The notes beneath the pieces were generated by a model, which had not been told where the DNA came from, did not search any database, and saw only the letters and a list, made by a program, of their open reading frames with translations. 64,000 nt of DNA, taken from contig CM042017.1 in assembly GCA_023525715.1 (NCBI GenBank), forward strand, positions 78,112,169-78,176,168, read 5' to 3'. Below are positions 33,359 to 43,673 of the stretch, piece by piece; position 1 is the stretch's first letter, and each line of letters opens with the position of its first letter. The stretch comes from Cichorium intybus. Its lineage: Eukaryota > Streptophyta > Magnoliopsida > Asterales > Asteraceae. The translations under genes and the position numbers were made by a program.

Positions 33359-33598
33359 GCATTTGGTTGGAAGTATATGGAATGGTATTCAATAACAAAA
33401 AATAAATAGTTTTTAATTTTTTATTTACATTTAAATTCTCTTGTTTATAGTAAATATATATAAAATGTAGAATGAAGGGAGTAATACCGATATATTTTTA
33501 ATGAGTTGATAAGAGATGTCTTTTTGTGTGTACGATTTTGGAAATTAGAAAAAAAAGTTAAAATTTCTCACGTTAAAAAATGTCGGCAAATAATGTTC

Positions 33599-33850
33599 AT
33601 CCGCTAGGACCAGGAGTCACTGAGCCCGCTAGGGAACACCCTTAAGGTCGATAAGACTAGGACCAGGGGTCGCTAAGCCTTCTTCGGGGTGTTTCTCCCG
33701 GCTGGTCCTAAGCTAGGACCAGGAGTCACTGAGCCCGCTAGGGAATATTTTACCCTTAAGGTCGATAAGACTAGGACCAGGAGTCGCTAAGCCTTGGATT
33801 GGGGCCTAGGGCCGCACCAATCTAATATCGGTTAAGGCCAAGAGCCTTCA
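33599..33850. repeat. AGGACCAGGAGTC repeats
   Basis: The block CTAGGACCAGGAGTCACTGA...GCTAGGGAA with AAGGTCGATAAGACTAGG occurs twice about 115 bp apart, with half-copies between. It is GC-rich compared with the flanks and likely part of an LTR element. The copy 2 equivalent is at about 47055-47300. Confidence 0.7.
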
Positions 33851-35230
33851 AATCTTCTCATTTTAGTACTTGAGTCGATGTAGTCAATGACTCATGGAAG
33901 AGGTTATGTCTTTTGAGCTTCGTTAGGATTATGCTTATACTAGCCAGCACTTTGCGAGTCTGCTTGTAGAATAGTTGCGACTTGGTTGTTTTTATAAGGC
34001 CATGTAACACAGTTGTTGTAGAGATAGCAAGCAGAGGTGTTGCTGTCAAGAGTTGTACTGTCTGGGCGGCTATCTGGCTAAGCGGTTGAGCAGCATGGTT
34101 GTTGGCTAGAGCTGAGCAGCGGATGCTTGCTCGATCTGGATCCCGATTAGAGTTGGGCCATGGCTGCTGGCTAGGATTGAGGGTGTGACTGTCTGGAGCT
34201 GGACAACGTGGCTGTCTAGAGCTGGACAGGACTTGGGTGGAACTGGGTAACAAATACAAGCTAGAGTTGGGCAACATGGCTTTTGCATAGGGCTGAGCGG
34301 TGGCTGTCCGGCTAAGCGGTTGGGCAGCATGGATGCTGGCTTGGCAGTATGACTTTCTGGTGCTGGAGAGCGTAATTGTCTGGAGCTGGAAAGTGTGGCT
34401 GTCTGGAGCTGGAGAATGACTACTGACCGGAGATGGTCAGCGGCTGCTGGTCGGAGTTAGGCAGAGGCTCCTGGAATTGGCAGTGACTTTTGGCCAGAGC
34501 GGAGTAGCGGTTGCTGCTTGAGTTCAGAGTACTAATGTCATTGCTCAAAAATGCGTTATCATTATCAGCTCGTCATGGTTTAGATCCACACTTAAGGTAG
34601 ATATAATACTTCTGCGTAGTGTTGAGTCAGCCCTTCTACTCCCCCATTTTTTTTTGAAAGAGGTAATGATGATTTAATGATGATAGTGAGTGTATGGGGT
34701 TAAGTCTTATATGGTTATGTATGGGTTGTTTTTCTGTATTTTGATTCGCCCCAGAAGATGTGGGAGCTTGTATATGGAAGTTTGTACATGGATTGTTACA
34801 TTTCATATTTGCTGGCGTTCTTTTTGGTGGCAAGTGCTCGATGGCATGGTTGTTAGTTGGAGTTGGAGTCGGACATTGAGGCTACTGGCTGAAGCTGGTC
34901 GTGGGCTGCCACCTAGAATTAGCAACGGTGCTGCTGGTTAGAGTTAGGCAGCGCCTACCGGCTGGAGCCGGACCACGGGGTTGCCATCTGGAACTGGCAG
35001 CGAAGTTGCTGGCTAATGCTGGAGCCAGGCAGTGAGCTGGCTCGAGCTGGGCCGTGACCGGCTAGAGCTGGGCCATGAGACTACCATCTGGAACTGGCAG
35101 CAGTGCTGCTGGCTAGCGCTGGAGAGTGGCTACTGGCTGGATTCGGGCAGCGCAGCTATGTATGTGTTGCTTTTTATGTGTTTGCACCTCGTTCATTTGC
35201 ACATGTCAAAAGAAGCAATAAATGAGTAAG
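33851..35230. repeat. CTGG-rich degenerate repeat block, copy 1
   Basis: Dozens of imperfect GAGCTGG(A/G)CAG, TGGCTG and GGCTGCTGGC motifs of 15-40 bp spacing. They produce long open frames on both strands, but the translations are compositional. This is probably the non-coding part or LTR of an old retroelement. The copy 2 equivalent is 47301-48700. Confidence 0.6.
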
Positions 35231-35835
35231 TTTTCGAGACTTATTGAATATACAAAAAATAGAGAATGAATTATAAATGTTGAAATAAATGTGCATGTAG
35301 TTGTCATCCTTGTAAGTTGTCACGGGTTCACTGAACCAAGATTGTGTCTCGTGATTAAATTGCTAAAACGTACACATGATTTTCACAAGTCAGACTATGT
35401 GGTACTCTTCGTCTCTTCCCTCTTTTTTTTAGAAGATTTTCGATATACGAAAATTACGCATGCCATTTGATTGAAATTGATTTTGGCATACAATATTACA
35501 CAACATAGTTGCATCTTTTGTGTATATAGAAGCGGTGTAATGCATGAATAGAGTGCCATGTGACTGTTTTGGAAAATATGGGATTATTTTTAGTTTACCG
35601 TGTGTAGCAAAACATGGGAATTCTTTCTTTTCGTTTTTTCTTTTTGTATGTACATATAAGAATATGATAAAGTGCGTGTACCTCTTGCTCCATGTGGTGT
35701 ACTATGTGCTATTACTAGATACCAATTGAAGCTTAGTGAGTTCAAATCCGAATGCTTGAGCTCTTCTTATTCCCAAAAGTGAATCCAGTTATGCTATTCC
35801 CATTTCTAATTTAACTAGTAGGAATAGGATCGAAC
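35231..35835. other. No gene seen
   Basis: AT-rich sequence between the CTGG block and a coding-like exon. Only short open frames. Confidence 0.4.
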
Positions 35836-36046
35836 ATGTAATTCTGCATTTCTTCAAGCTCTCAAGTGCCGTGCATTTATTGAGGCATTTAATTATGAAG
35901 CTTTATTTGAAAGAATGGATGATTTAATGGGTATTAAAGTGACCATAGTTAGTGGTATTGATAGCAAACGGTTCCAGGGCAAACAGATCATGTTCTTGTT
36001 TAGGCACGGAAATTCAAATGTGATGTATGCACCGGTCGCGGTATGT
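35836..36046 (+). pseudogene. Coding-like exon, unidentified, copy 1
   Basis: The plus strand reads FLQALKCRAFIEAFNYEALF then ERMDDLMGIKVTIVSGIDSK and MFLFRHGNSNVMYAPVAV up to a GTATGTAAAT donor-like site. Composition is protein-like. I do not recognise the family. The equivalent at 49294-49503 has a few changes. Confidence 0.35.
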
Positions 36047-36485
36047 AAATGATTTTGGCCTTATAGTTGAAGCCTTAATAGTTCCATAGTCTTCCCAGAG
36101 CTTCTAAACCATAAACCAGAAGATTAATATCGAAATGGCACAATTGATCCTTCACGGCCTGAGGATAAGGTATCTGCTTTATAAACACGTTGTCCCCCGG
36201 GGCAATTTGAACAAAGATTTTCATCGTTCATAATTTTCTCCTTATTTTGTGAAGAATACATTCGAAAGGCGTCATTTGCCGCTTCCTAGTTTGATGGTCC
36301 TGCTGTTCATCCATGTTTATAGAAAGTGTGTGAAGATAGAATTGTGCTTGCTTGTACCTGTTTACAACATTATTGTACACCCCGACTGTTGTTTCACGCA
36401 TTAGATACGTAGACATTCTGACATAAGCCGGTAAAGGAAATGGTTATCAGGAAAGGTAACCAGTGGCTATTTAGTAAAAACTTGT

Positions 36486-36692
36486 TTGATAGTCGATTCA
36501 GTTGTCTGGCCTTTACCATCTGACAAAGGTGTTGTTTCTCGTAGTTTCTTGCTTAGACTTTGGGAGATGATCATTTTGGTGGATGACAGTATGAAGGTGG
36601 ATGAGGTCAACAAGATTGGTCAACAACTCGAGGAGGCTTCGGTTCGTGCATCTTTTGATTCGGGGTTTATCAACGTTAAATTATTATTGTGA
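36486..36692 (+). pseudogene. NPH3-domain fragment, copy 1
   Basis: Reads IVDSVVWPLPSDKGVVSRSF then LLRLWEMIILVD, then VNKIGQQLEEASVRASFDSG. The pattern (LP..KG.VS..FLL.LL ... IG.QLE.A) is the core of the NPH3 domain of plant BTB/NPH3 phototropic-signalling adaptors, which act with Cullin 3 at the plasma membrane. Only about 60 residues are present, without the BTB domain or the C-terminal Tyr-containing motif. It is a fragment, perhaps carried by a transposon. The copy 2 equivalent is 49943-50149. Confidence 0.6.
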
Positions 36693-36824
36693 CGAGTAGG
36701 GACGGGTGGAACGATTATCAAAAATGGAAATGCGTTGGAAGTGGTGTGAACCGACTTTGTTTTCGTTCAAGTATTTCGACGAACACCTTTAGTGCGCAAA
36801 TAGAAGGAACATGCACGTACAAGT

Positions 36825-37154
36825 CTATCCCTCTATTGAACATCTAATATGGCATATAAGAAGAGAAAGATATGGGTAGATGAAAACACATATTGGTGGA
36901 ATCGGATACGAGAACTGTATAGAAATAAAGTTGGTGTTTACCGATGAAATGGGCATCAATCCGTTGTTCCCCATTATATAATTCTCGTGAATTATTTTCT
37001 CTACCATGTTACTAAAACAAGTGGTAATTGCAATTGGGTTTTTAAATTCCAAAATTGCCCCTGATGGGTTTTTGCTGGAGAGAACGACAACTAGATCACG
37101 TGCCTTAGAAGCACACTCAATAGCTCTTAGGACAATTTGTCTTAGACATTTCAT
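36825..37154 (-). pseudogene. Coding-like minus-strand exon, unidentified, copy 1
   Basis: The minus strand reads MKCLRQIVLRAIECASKARD then LVVVLSSKNPSGAILEFKNP and TTCFSNMVEKIIHENYIMGN, then a GTAAAC donor after PISS. Composition and a plausible donor suggest an exon. The family is unknown. In copy 2 (50596-50282) a 12-base deletion removes RQIV, leaving the frame open. Confidence 0.3.
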
Positions 37155-38137
37155 CGAGCACCGGAGTGCGTAGCTGATCTTCCCCCCTTTTTGATTGAGC
37201 GAAACATATTAAATCAACCCATCGACACTGGTGGTTAAATAATCTGGATATAATATGATGACTGAAAGTAAATATGCCAAATTGTTTAACAGAAGTACCA
37301 ACATAACAGGGAGGAAGTCTTGGTGAGGTTATCGCTTATGTATGTTGTATCCTAGTAAATCGGAAGGTAGGAGGAAGAAGGTTCTTCGTCGGTAGCACAA
37401 GAGTTCCCGATGTGGCTGTCTGGAAACTTAAATTTCGCTAGGAGCGTGGATGTTTGGTTTTGGGAGTATCATTAAAGGATGGTATCGCTAACGGATATGC
37501 CATTTCAATTTTGCTTGAACGGGTGTGTTTTCAAACTTCGAATCCGTCATCTCGAAGTACTAAAAATGGGTTACTACTCTTTTTTTTATCAGCTTAAACA
37601 TAAACATGTATACAGGGTGGAACGTGGGCATAAGGGGAAGGAAAGAAAGCGCTCTTGAATCTTGATTCGATGGAGATTAGACAGTGAGGGTTTTAGAAAT
37701 AAAAAATCAACTTCAATATTCGATTCAAGTATTTTGACGCGGGTTTTCATGATAATGGTACCTGAACAAATCCTGTTGTGTTCGTCTTCAATCGGAGTTG
37801 GCGTTTTTTATTGTGAATGCTTGTTCGGTTGTGCATCAAAGGTTGGGGGAAGAGAAGCCGTCGTCAGTTCCTTGGGTTTGACAAGAAAAAATCGAATAAT
37901 GAAGGTTGGATAGATCTAGTCTTAGAATTCGACATGGGTATTGTAGATCTCCCGACAAAAATGTTCACCATCGGAGTCTATGAAGTTAGGCTGCGTCTCA
38001 GTTGCATTAACGGCTGTTAAATAAAATGTGAAGAAGAGGATCACTAATCCACCATAGATCTGAGACTCTGTGGTGGGGAACATGTAGGTTTCTTTCTCTT
38101 CGAACAGATTTCCAAGGAACCAGACTTTCAAAATATT
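37155..38137. other. Mixed retroelement-like sequence
   Basis: Open frames at 37662-37913 and 37817-38020 overlap in different frames and have no recognised domain. The same sequence occurs in copy 2 at about 50600-51579. Confidence 0.3.
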
Positions 38138-38800
38138 TTAGTTCTCTAACGAAGAGATCTGTAGTATCGTTGAGAAGATGAAGTTTGAACGTCGAGCAAC
38201 GGTGGCTGTTCGTTCGAATTTCGGGATGGCGCCAATGATGCGAACTCGGCTCCGAGGGTCGGGTCTTGGTGTTGGATGTCGATCGTAGATCTGGTTTGTT
38301 GCCGTCAGCGTATTCCCGACTCGGTTCCTAGCTGCCATCATAGAACAAAACCGTTAGAACCGTCCCAAGGCGTGAGCCCCAGGAGACGGCTTCGACGATC
38401 AAGTCATTGTGGTGAAAGGTAAGAGATTATCTCCCTTTGGCCAGAGAGAATCATCGTTGTGTATAGAGGGAGAGAAGTGGAGGCTGATCCCTTAGGAAAT
38501 AAGGGTTCCCTCATGTTCTATTTATAGGGAACAATTACGTAAGGCCTTGGGCCAGCCCAAGCCCAACTCACGCCCAGCTAGCCGGCAGCGCGGCCGGGCC
38601 TGCTAGCAGGCCGAGCAGCCCAGCGAGCTGGAAGGCAGTCCAGGCCGGCAAGCAGCCAGCTGGCTGGAAGGCAGTCCAACCTGGAAAGTCCAGGCCGGCA
38701 AGCAGCCAACGGGCTGGAAGGCAATCCAACCTGCAAAGTCTAGGCTGGAAAGCAGTAGGTCGACCGGTGGACCTATGTCATCAAGTCCCCCCAGTCCGAT
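38138..38800 (-). mobile_element. LTR promoter and leader of a gypsy-like element, copy 1
   Basis: On the minus strand a U3-like, GC-rich, repeat-bearing segment is followed by a CTATAAATAG box (38527-38518), then an untranslated leader. A TGGCGCC sequence at 38234-38228 resembles tRNA-Asp type primer sites, although a gag-like ATG at 38341 lies upstream of it. The pieces do not form a complete element. The copy 2 equivalent is 51580-52250. Confidence 0.4.
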
Positions 38801-38851
38801 GGGATTGGTTTGCGACCAATCGCATTGGACTGGACACAGTTATATTGATCA

Positions 38852-38852
38852 T

Positions 38853-38887
<35 letters not shown>

Positions 38888-38892
38888 TACAT
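38852..38892. repeat. (CATA)n(CA)n microsatellite, copy 1
   Basis: ATACATAC repeats pass into CACACA. At the same place in copy 2 (52292-52352) the tract is CATG/CATA instead, so it has changed since duplication. Confidence 0.9.
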
Positions 38893-39516
38893 ATTAGGCA
38901 ATTTCTTTTAAGCATTTCATCGAGCATGGTACATGCATCTTCAAATCCTATATTTTTCTGATTCTTTCTTATATGAACTCAATCCGCATATGGTGTTACA
39001 CATGGTTTGTTTCGTTGCTACTACATATACACGAAATTGTAACTAAAATCGAAACACGCGGGTTTGATATACAAACAAACTGACACAAGCATTTACAAAC
39101 ACACTCACATATATGTTGAATTGAAAGCCAATCCGACGAATTGAACAAATGGGCCGAACCCTGCAATCAGAAGTTCATGTGAAGGAAATCGATACATGCA
39201 CCATTGAACCAATAATCGGAAGTTCATGTGAACAAAATCGGATTGAAGAGAAACCTAAAACTGGAGATGAACCTGGAAAGGAGCTGCCAAATTCGATTTC
39301 GATTTTGATGTTAAACTTGCAAACGTATATCGGAACTTGCTTTCGATTGGAGCTGCTGAATGGATTTCGATTTTGATCGTTCGTGATGAGAGAAACGGGA
39401 TTCGATTGGAAACATGATCGATTGGAGCTGTTGATAAGGATTCAAGCTGATTGGTCGTGGGAGCAGGAAACGTGATCGATTAAGTTATACCAGACGTCGT
39501 TCTTCACACCTTGTTA

Positions 39517-39566
39517 TCCCACATCGCCTGGTAAAAGAAAAAAGAAGGAATCCTCTAGTTATAAAT
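39517..39566 (+). promoter_or_regulatory. snRNA-type promoter pair, copy 2
   Basis: TCCCACATCG (39517-39526) and TATAAAT (39560) are separated by 33 bp. Both motifs and the spacing are kept in all three copies although the sequence between them has changed. Confidence 0.35.
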
Positions 39567-40449
39567 ATCAGCCATGGCCTTAAAGGTTTTTGCTCATTAA
39601 CCCATATATATACAACTGGGTAACTATTCGGGTTCAATTTTGAGCTGAATTTGGAATTATTTTTGTTCGGATTTGGGCTTATTTTTTACCGAATTTGTCC
39701 GATTTGGGTCGACTTGGCTCGCCAATGGCAAGGGCAGAGTCCAAGGCCGAGTTGACGCCTCTTGGCATCATAAGATATACGTTTGAAGTGCGTCTGCTCA
39801 TAAGGTATTGCTTCTATTTCTCCTCTTATTTAGTTTGTGTATATATTGGTTTGTAAAAAAGAACAGAGGTCATATGTCAGTATAAAACCTAGCGATTGTG
39901 GATTTCATCTTTTATCTCTAACTGACAGGGATTTCTTGTGTACCAGTAAATATGTAATGCTTTGAGGCATCCAAAACACAAAGAAATTTCCACCAACTAT
40001 TCTTCCATTGTTTCTGTTTTGTCAGATATATATATCTTAATCGGTTTTATATTTAAAGATATGAGCAAACAAAAATTGCAAAACCTATATTTACGACAAT
40101 AATCTTATATAAAAACATTTATCTGGTTATACTTGCAGATTAACACACACATAGTATTTAACAAACAAAGAAAAAAGAAAGATTCATTAAGTGGGTTTAA
40201 ACCAAGACTGCGGAAACTTTAAAGCATAACAAAGCCTTTTTCGCTGGGTTTTTTTTTTTTCCTATCACACATCTTTTGATTTTTTATTGAAAATTAAAAT
40301 GGATTATTATTTATAGTTTTCTTAATCATATTACTTTATTTTTAATTTTGATGAATTTTTCTTTAATCTGATGATTCTTTTGGACAGCAAACCATCAATT
40401 TTCACTCCTTTATTTACGTATTTAATATAATTTCACATCATTAAACATA

Positions 40450-40590
40450 TAAGTTGTTAGGGTTTGTTTTGATAGGTCTAACTTTTGTTAAGTTACTAAT
40501 ATCTTCGTTGTTCTAAAAAAATAGTTAGGGTTTTTTGAAAATCAAAAATCTAATCGATGGCGCTCGCTAATTGGAAGAATTTTAATTCAG
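40450..40590 (+). promoter_or_regulatory. Telo-box leader and mini-exon, copy 2
   Basis: GTTAGGGTTT twice, then ATG at 40557 opening MALANWKNFNS and a GTAAAACC donor (phase 1). The phase matches the exon at 41650, so a transcript skipping the exon at 41451 would stay in frame. Confidence 0.45.
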
Positions 40591-41450
40591 GTAAAACCTT
40601 AAAACTCAAGTGTTACTTGTTATTGAATGTTTATATTAGCAAATCATTATGAATCGATTAATTGAATTGTTAAAATGTTCTTAACTGAATTAATTATGTA
40701 TTATTTAGTTACATCTTGCTTTGACACTATGTTATCGGTGTGTTTGATGAACAATAAAAAAGACGATATTTTGCAAAGCTTTTTTCTTTCAAAACTTCGT
40801 AGTTGTGTATCAACATATTTATTGAACATAAAAAATAATAATTAATTTTGATATTTTTGGTTATCCTTTTTAGACTTAAAAAACAAAAAATGTTTTTAAA
40901 TCCATATGCATATAGAACCAATTTTTAGGAATCCATTTGAGTTCTGAAAGTTTGACTTTTAAAACTCGTGTTTATATAAAGATTTCACACTAAGGTAACT
41001 AATTTCACACTATGATGGTAACAAGGTAACTAATTTCTCCATTAAGATTATTGAAACAGAAAATCTCATCTTCGCATTTCTTTTGGACTTGTTCTCTACG
41101 AAATCTTTGTGAATCCGTTGTTATGGCTAGTGAATGCTAAATTTGTGTCAAATGTCCAATCAATTATTCAAAATGCCTTCTGATTTTAATGGTCCGTTTC
41201 TTGGTTCTTGTGGTAAATGGATTGCCAAATTAGATTAAAAATTGAGATTAGTTCGGTGTTAAACTATATATCGAATAGCAAAGTCAAATCATGTTTTTCT
41301 TGTGAACTTCCCACACGCATTTTTCTTCGTGTAAGCATGACTAATTGTTGTTTGATTATTTTCATTGGAAAATCTAGGGGAAAGTGAAGTCCAACCAGCT
41401 CATTTTTCTAAATCATCAAGGATGTTTTCCCCCTTTTTTGAGTTTATGAC
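40591..41450. other. Intron-like sequence upstream of the 79-aa gene
   Basis: AT-rich and nearly identical to 58280-59139 in copy 3. No further exon was recognised. Confidence 0.4.
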
Positions 41451-41874
41451 ATGGAAGAGAATCATTCTCTTTATTATATTGGAATCGGTGGTCTCGGAAT
41501 TACACTTGTGACTATAGATGATGACTCTCAAGGTAAAGTATTATTCACTTATTTCATGTTATCAATTTACTTGAATCTGTATATTATCATCATATAAATA
41601 CTTACTTTCAGTTACTAATTATCTTTTGATTGTTGTAATCTGCAGCAAGGTGTTTTTCATCTTAAAGTCATCACTAAGCATGCACAAAAAAGAAATAAAG
41701 ATCCGGTGTTGAAACCTGTGGTATGAACTGTTTCAATGAGTTTATGTATGTTTTTTGTAGCTTAAGATGTCCAAATGCTTCTTGTAGGTTAAGAAGTTTT
41801 TCGACGACATGAGATTTGAGTCGTATTTGGAAAATCTAGGTTGTTACATAGTTAAACTTAAGATTAAATTGTAG
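41451..41874 (+). CDS. Predicted 79-aa protein, three exons, copy 2
   Basis: Exons 41451-41532, 41650-41720 and 41788-41874 join in one frame with GT-AG introns (phases 1 and 0) and total 240 nt. There is an in-frame stop shortly upstream of the ATG. The product begins MEENHSLYYIGIGGLGITLV, continues VFHLKVITKHAQKRNKDPVL and VKKFFDDMRFESYLENLG, and ends KLKIKL. It is basic in the middle with no signal or membrane span. I do not recognise the family; it may be the start of a longer ancestral gene. The stop overlaps the region just before the PPR gene. The gene is conserved in copy 3 and absent from copy 1. Confidence 0.45.
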
Positions 41875-41978
41875 TGATTAGATTTATACATTTGATTTTA
41901 GCGATTTTCTCCAAGCTTCCCAAATCCAAAGGATACTCTGCTCTCACATCTTCTTCTCGTAGCAACCGGCAATTATTT

Positions 41979-43673
41979 ATGTCACTTGCGACTCTCTTGA
42001 AAAGTAGTTTCAATCTCTCTCTCAAACATAACAACAACTTTCTTCTTCATCTCTTTAAAACCAGGAAATTTCGCTTCATTACACACTTCATATCCCAATT
42101 GAACTCCAACCAAATCGAAGGAGATCAAATCACACATTCAATCTTCACGAGGGCTCTTTTCCAACAACACAATTACGAAAAAGCAGTCGAATTTATAAAT
42201 TCCCAAATAGGAAAAAACCCAATCATTCTACAAAATCGGATTTTGGATTCGTTGGTCCAAGGACTCTGTCTCAATGAGAAATTTAAATACCCTTTTGACA
42301 ATTTCGTGTTTAGTTATGTTATCTCTGGGTTTAATAATATTGGGAAGCCCGATCTTGCTGTAGGGTTTTATCAAAATGCTGTAAAATCCACTGCGTTACA
42401 GATGAATATCGTCACTTATACTTGTCTTTTGAGTGCTTATTGTAGATTAAAAAGATTCGAAGACGTTTCTGAATTACTTAACAGAATTGAGAAAGATAGA
42501 TTAGAATTCGATGTTGTAAAGGAATTTGGAATCTTTGACCCTAGAGTAAGCAAGATCATCTTACATCACATATGTATGAAAGATATCAACCTTGCAATCA
42601 AATTTCTCAAATCAAGAAATGATCTTACTTTTCCGATTCCTATTCTCAAGAAACTTATAAAGAACAAGAGGGCCGAAGATGCTTTTAAATTTTTAATTGG
42701 ATCAGAAAGATTACTCTTCATGGATGTTGTAGACTACACCATTCTTGTAGATGGTCTTTCAAAAGAGGGACATATCAAAAAAGCTTTAGAGGTATGCAAT
42801 TTAACCATGAAACAAGGAGTTACCCTAAATGTCATGACTTATAATTCAATCATTAATGGATTATGTCACCAAGGGTGTTTTTTTGAAGCATTTAGACTGT
42901 TCGATTCATTAGAAAAGAAAAAGATTGATGTAATTCCTTCAGAAATCACATACGCGACACTTATTGATGCTTTAAGCAAAGAAAGGTATTTGCTTGATGC
43001 CAAAGAATTGTTTGAACGAATGGTTTTAAAGGGTTTCAAGCCAAATATACGTGTTTATAATTCTTTAATTAACGGGTATAGTAAGATCGGGAAGTTGCAT
43101 GAAGTGTTGAAAATTGTTGCTAATTTGGATGAAAAAGGTGTGAAACCGGATGCATTTACGGTTAGTGCTGTGATAAATAGTTTTTGTAGAAATGGTAATA
43201 TGGAAGGGGCTCTCGAGTACTATTTTAATTCAAGAATGAACGGTTATTTCCCGGATTTATTGGGATTTTTTTATTTGGTAAGAGGGTTATGTTCTATAGG
43301 AAGAATGGAAGAATCCAGAAGTGTTTTAAGGGAAATGCTTGAAATTGAAAAGATTGTTGAGTTGTTAAAGAAAGTCGATATGGGGTTTGAAAATGAGTCT
43401 TTGGATAATTTTCTTGTTTCTTTATGTGATCAAGGGAATATTCCGGAAGCTATTTTGATTCTCGATGAAATTGTGCGTATGTTTTTTCCTTTTGGAAAGA
43501 AAATCGTTGAAGGAAGACTTAATTTGGGTGAATCTCAGTCGTTGATTTTTAATGAAGATGATGTGGTGTATGATGATTTTGAGGCTTGTTATGGCTTACT
43601 TGTTTCACTTTGTTCAAATGGAGAGTTAAAAAAAGCAAATAAAGTTGCAAAGTTGCTTGCTGGTTTTGATTGA
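41979..43673 (+). CDS. P-class PPR protein, chimeric copy 2, 564 aa
   Basis: The PPR frame of copy 1 repeated, open to the same stop. There is no ATG at the places used in copy 1. The first in-frame ATG is 41979 (MSLATLLKSSFNLSLK), which is CTG in copy 1. Upstream the frame stays open to 41875 without ATG, so a spliced 5' extension is possible. Repeats are as in copy 1: two near the N-terminus, then six contiguous. N-terminal differences (LFMSL, KSSF) match copy 3; later residues (IGKNP, ILDSL, GSERLLFMD) match copy 1. Loss of the Ser/Arg-rich N-terminus might weaken organelle targeting. Confidence 0.85.
   Translation: MSLATLLKSSFNLSLKHNNNFLLHLFKTRKFRFITHFISQLNSNQIEGDQITHSIFTRALFQQHNYEKAVEFINSQIGKNPIILQNRILDSLVQGLCLNEKFKYPFDNFVFSYVISGFNNIGKPDLAVGFYQNAVKSTALQMNIVTYTCLLSAYCRLKRFEDVSELLNRIEKDRLEFDVVKEFGIFDPRVSKIILHHICMKDINLAIKFLKSRNDLTFPIPILKKLIKNKRAEDAFKFLIGSERLLFMDVVDYTILVDGLSKEGHIKKALEVCNLTMKQGVTLNVMTYNSIINGLCHQGCFFEAFRLFDSLEKKKIDVIPSEITYATLIDALSKERYLLDAKELFERMVLKGFKPNIRVYNSLINGYSKIGKLHEVLKIVANLDEKGVKPDAFTVSAVINSFCRNGNMEGALEYYFNSRMNGYFPDLLGFFYLVRGLCSIGRMEESRSVLREMLEIEKIVELLKKVDMGFENESLDNFLVSLCDQGNIPEAILILDEIVRMFFPFGKKIVEGRLNLGESQSLIFNEDDVVYDDFEACYGLLVSLCSNGELKKANKVAKLLAGFD

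Larger units (their letters stand above)
25987..39100. repeat. Tandem segmental duplication, copy 1
   Basis: Begins at ACACTCACATATATGTTGAA, which recurs at 39101 and 52565. It holds promoter motifs, the 605-aa PPR gene, MITEs, a GT14-like and an NPH3 fragment, and an LTR leader. Its part upstream of the PPR gene differs clearly from copies 2 and 3. From within the PPR gene onward it is nearly identical to copy 2. Confidence 0.95.

Noticed and set aside
33858..35229. Several open frames of 65-139 aa on both strands (and their copies at 47319-48696)
   Set aside because: Frames arise on both strands from CTGG-rich repeats, with compositional Pro/Ser/Gln or Leu/Trp bias and no domains.
39149..39376. 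75-aa open frame repeated in copies 2 and 3 (52613-52840)
   Set aside because: Contains internal near-repeats of GAAGTTCATGTGAA and is broken in copy 1. It is identical in copies 2 and 3 only because of the recent duplication; no recognisable protein.
40727..40921. 64-aa minus-strand frame, identical in copies 2 and 3 (58416-58610)
   Set aside because: Lys/Asn/Ile/Phe-rich translation of AT-rich intron-like DNA; conservation reflects recent duplication only.
41874..41978. Longer N-terminus of PPR copy 2 beginning at a GTG codon (and the same at 59562 in copy 3)
   Set aside because: Plant nuclear genes start at ATG. The GTG overlaps the stop of the 79-aa gene. The first in-frame ATGs are 41979 and 59667. 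A spliced extension is possible but unproven.
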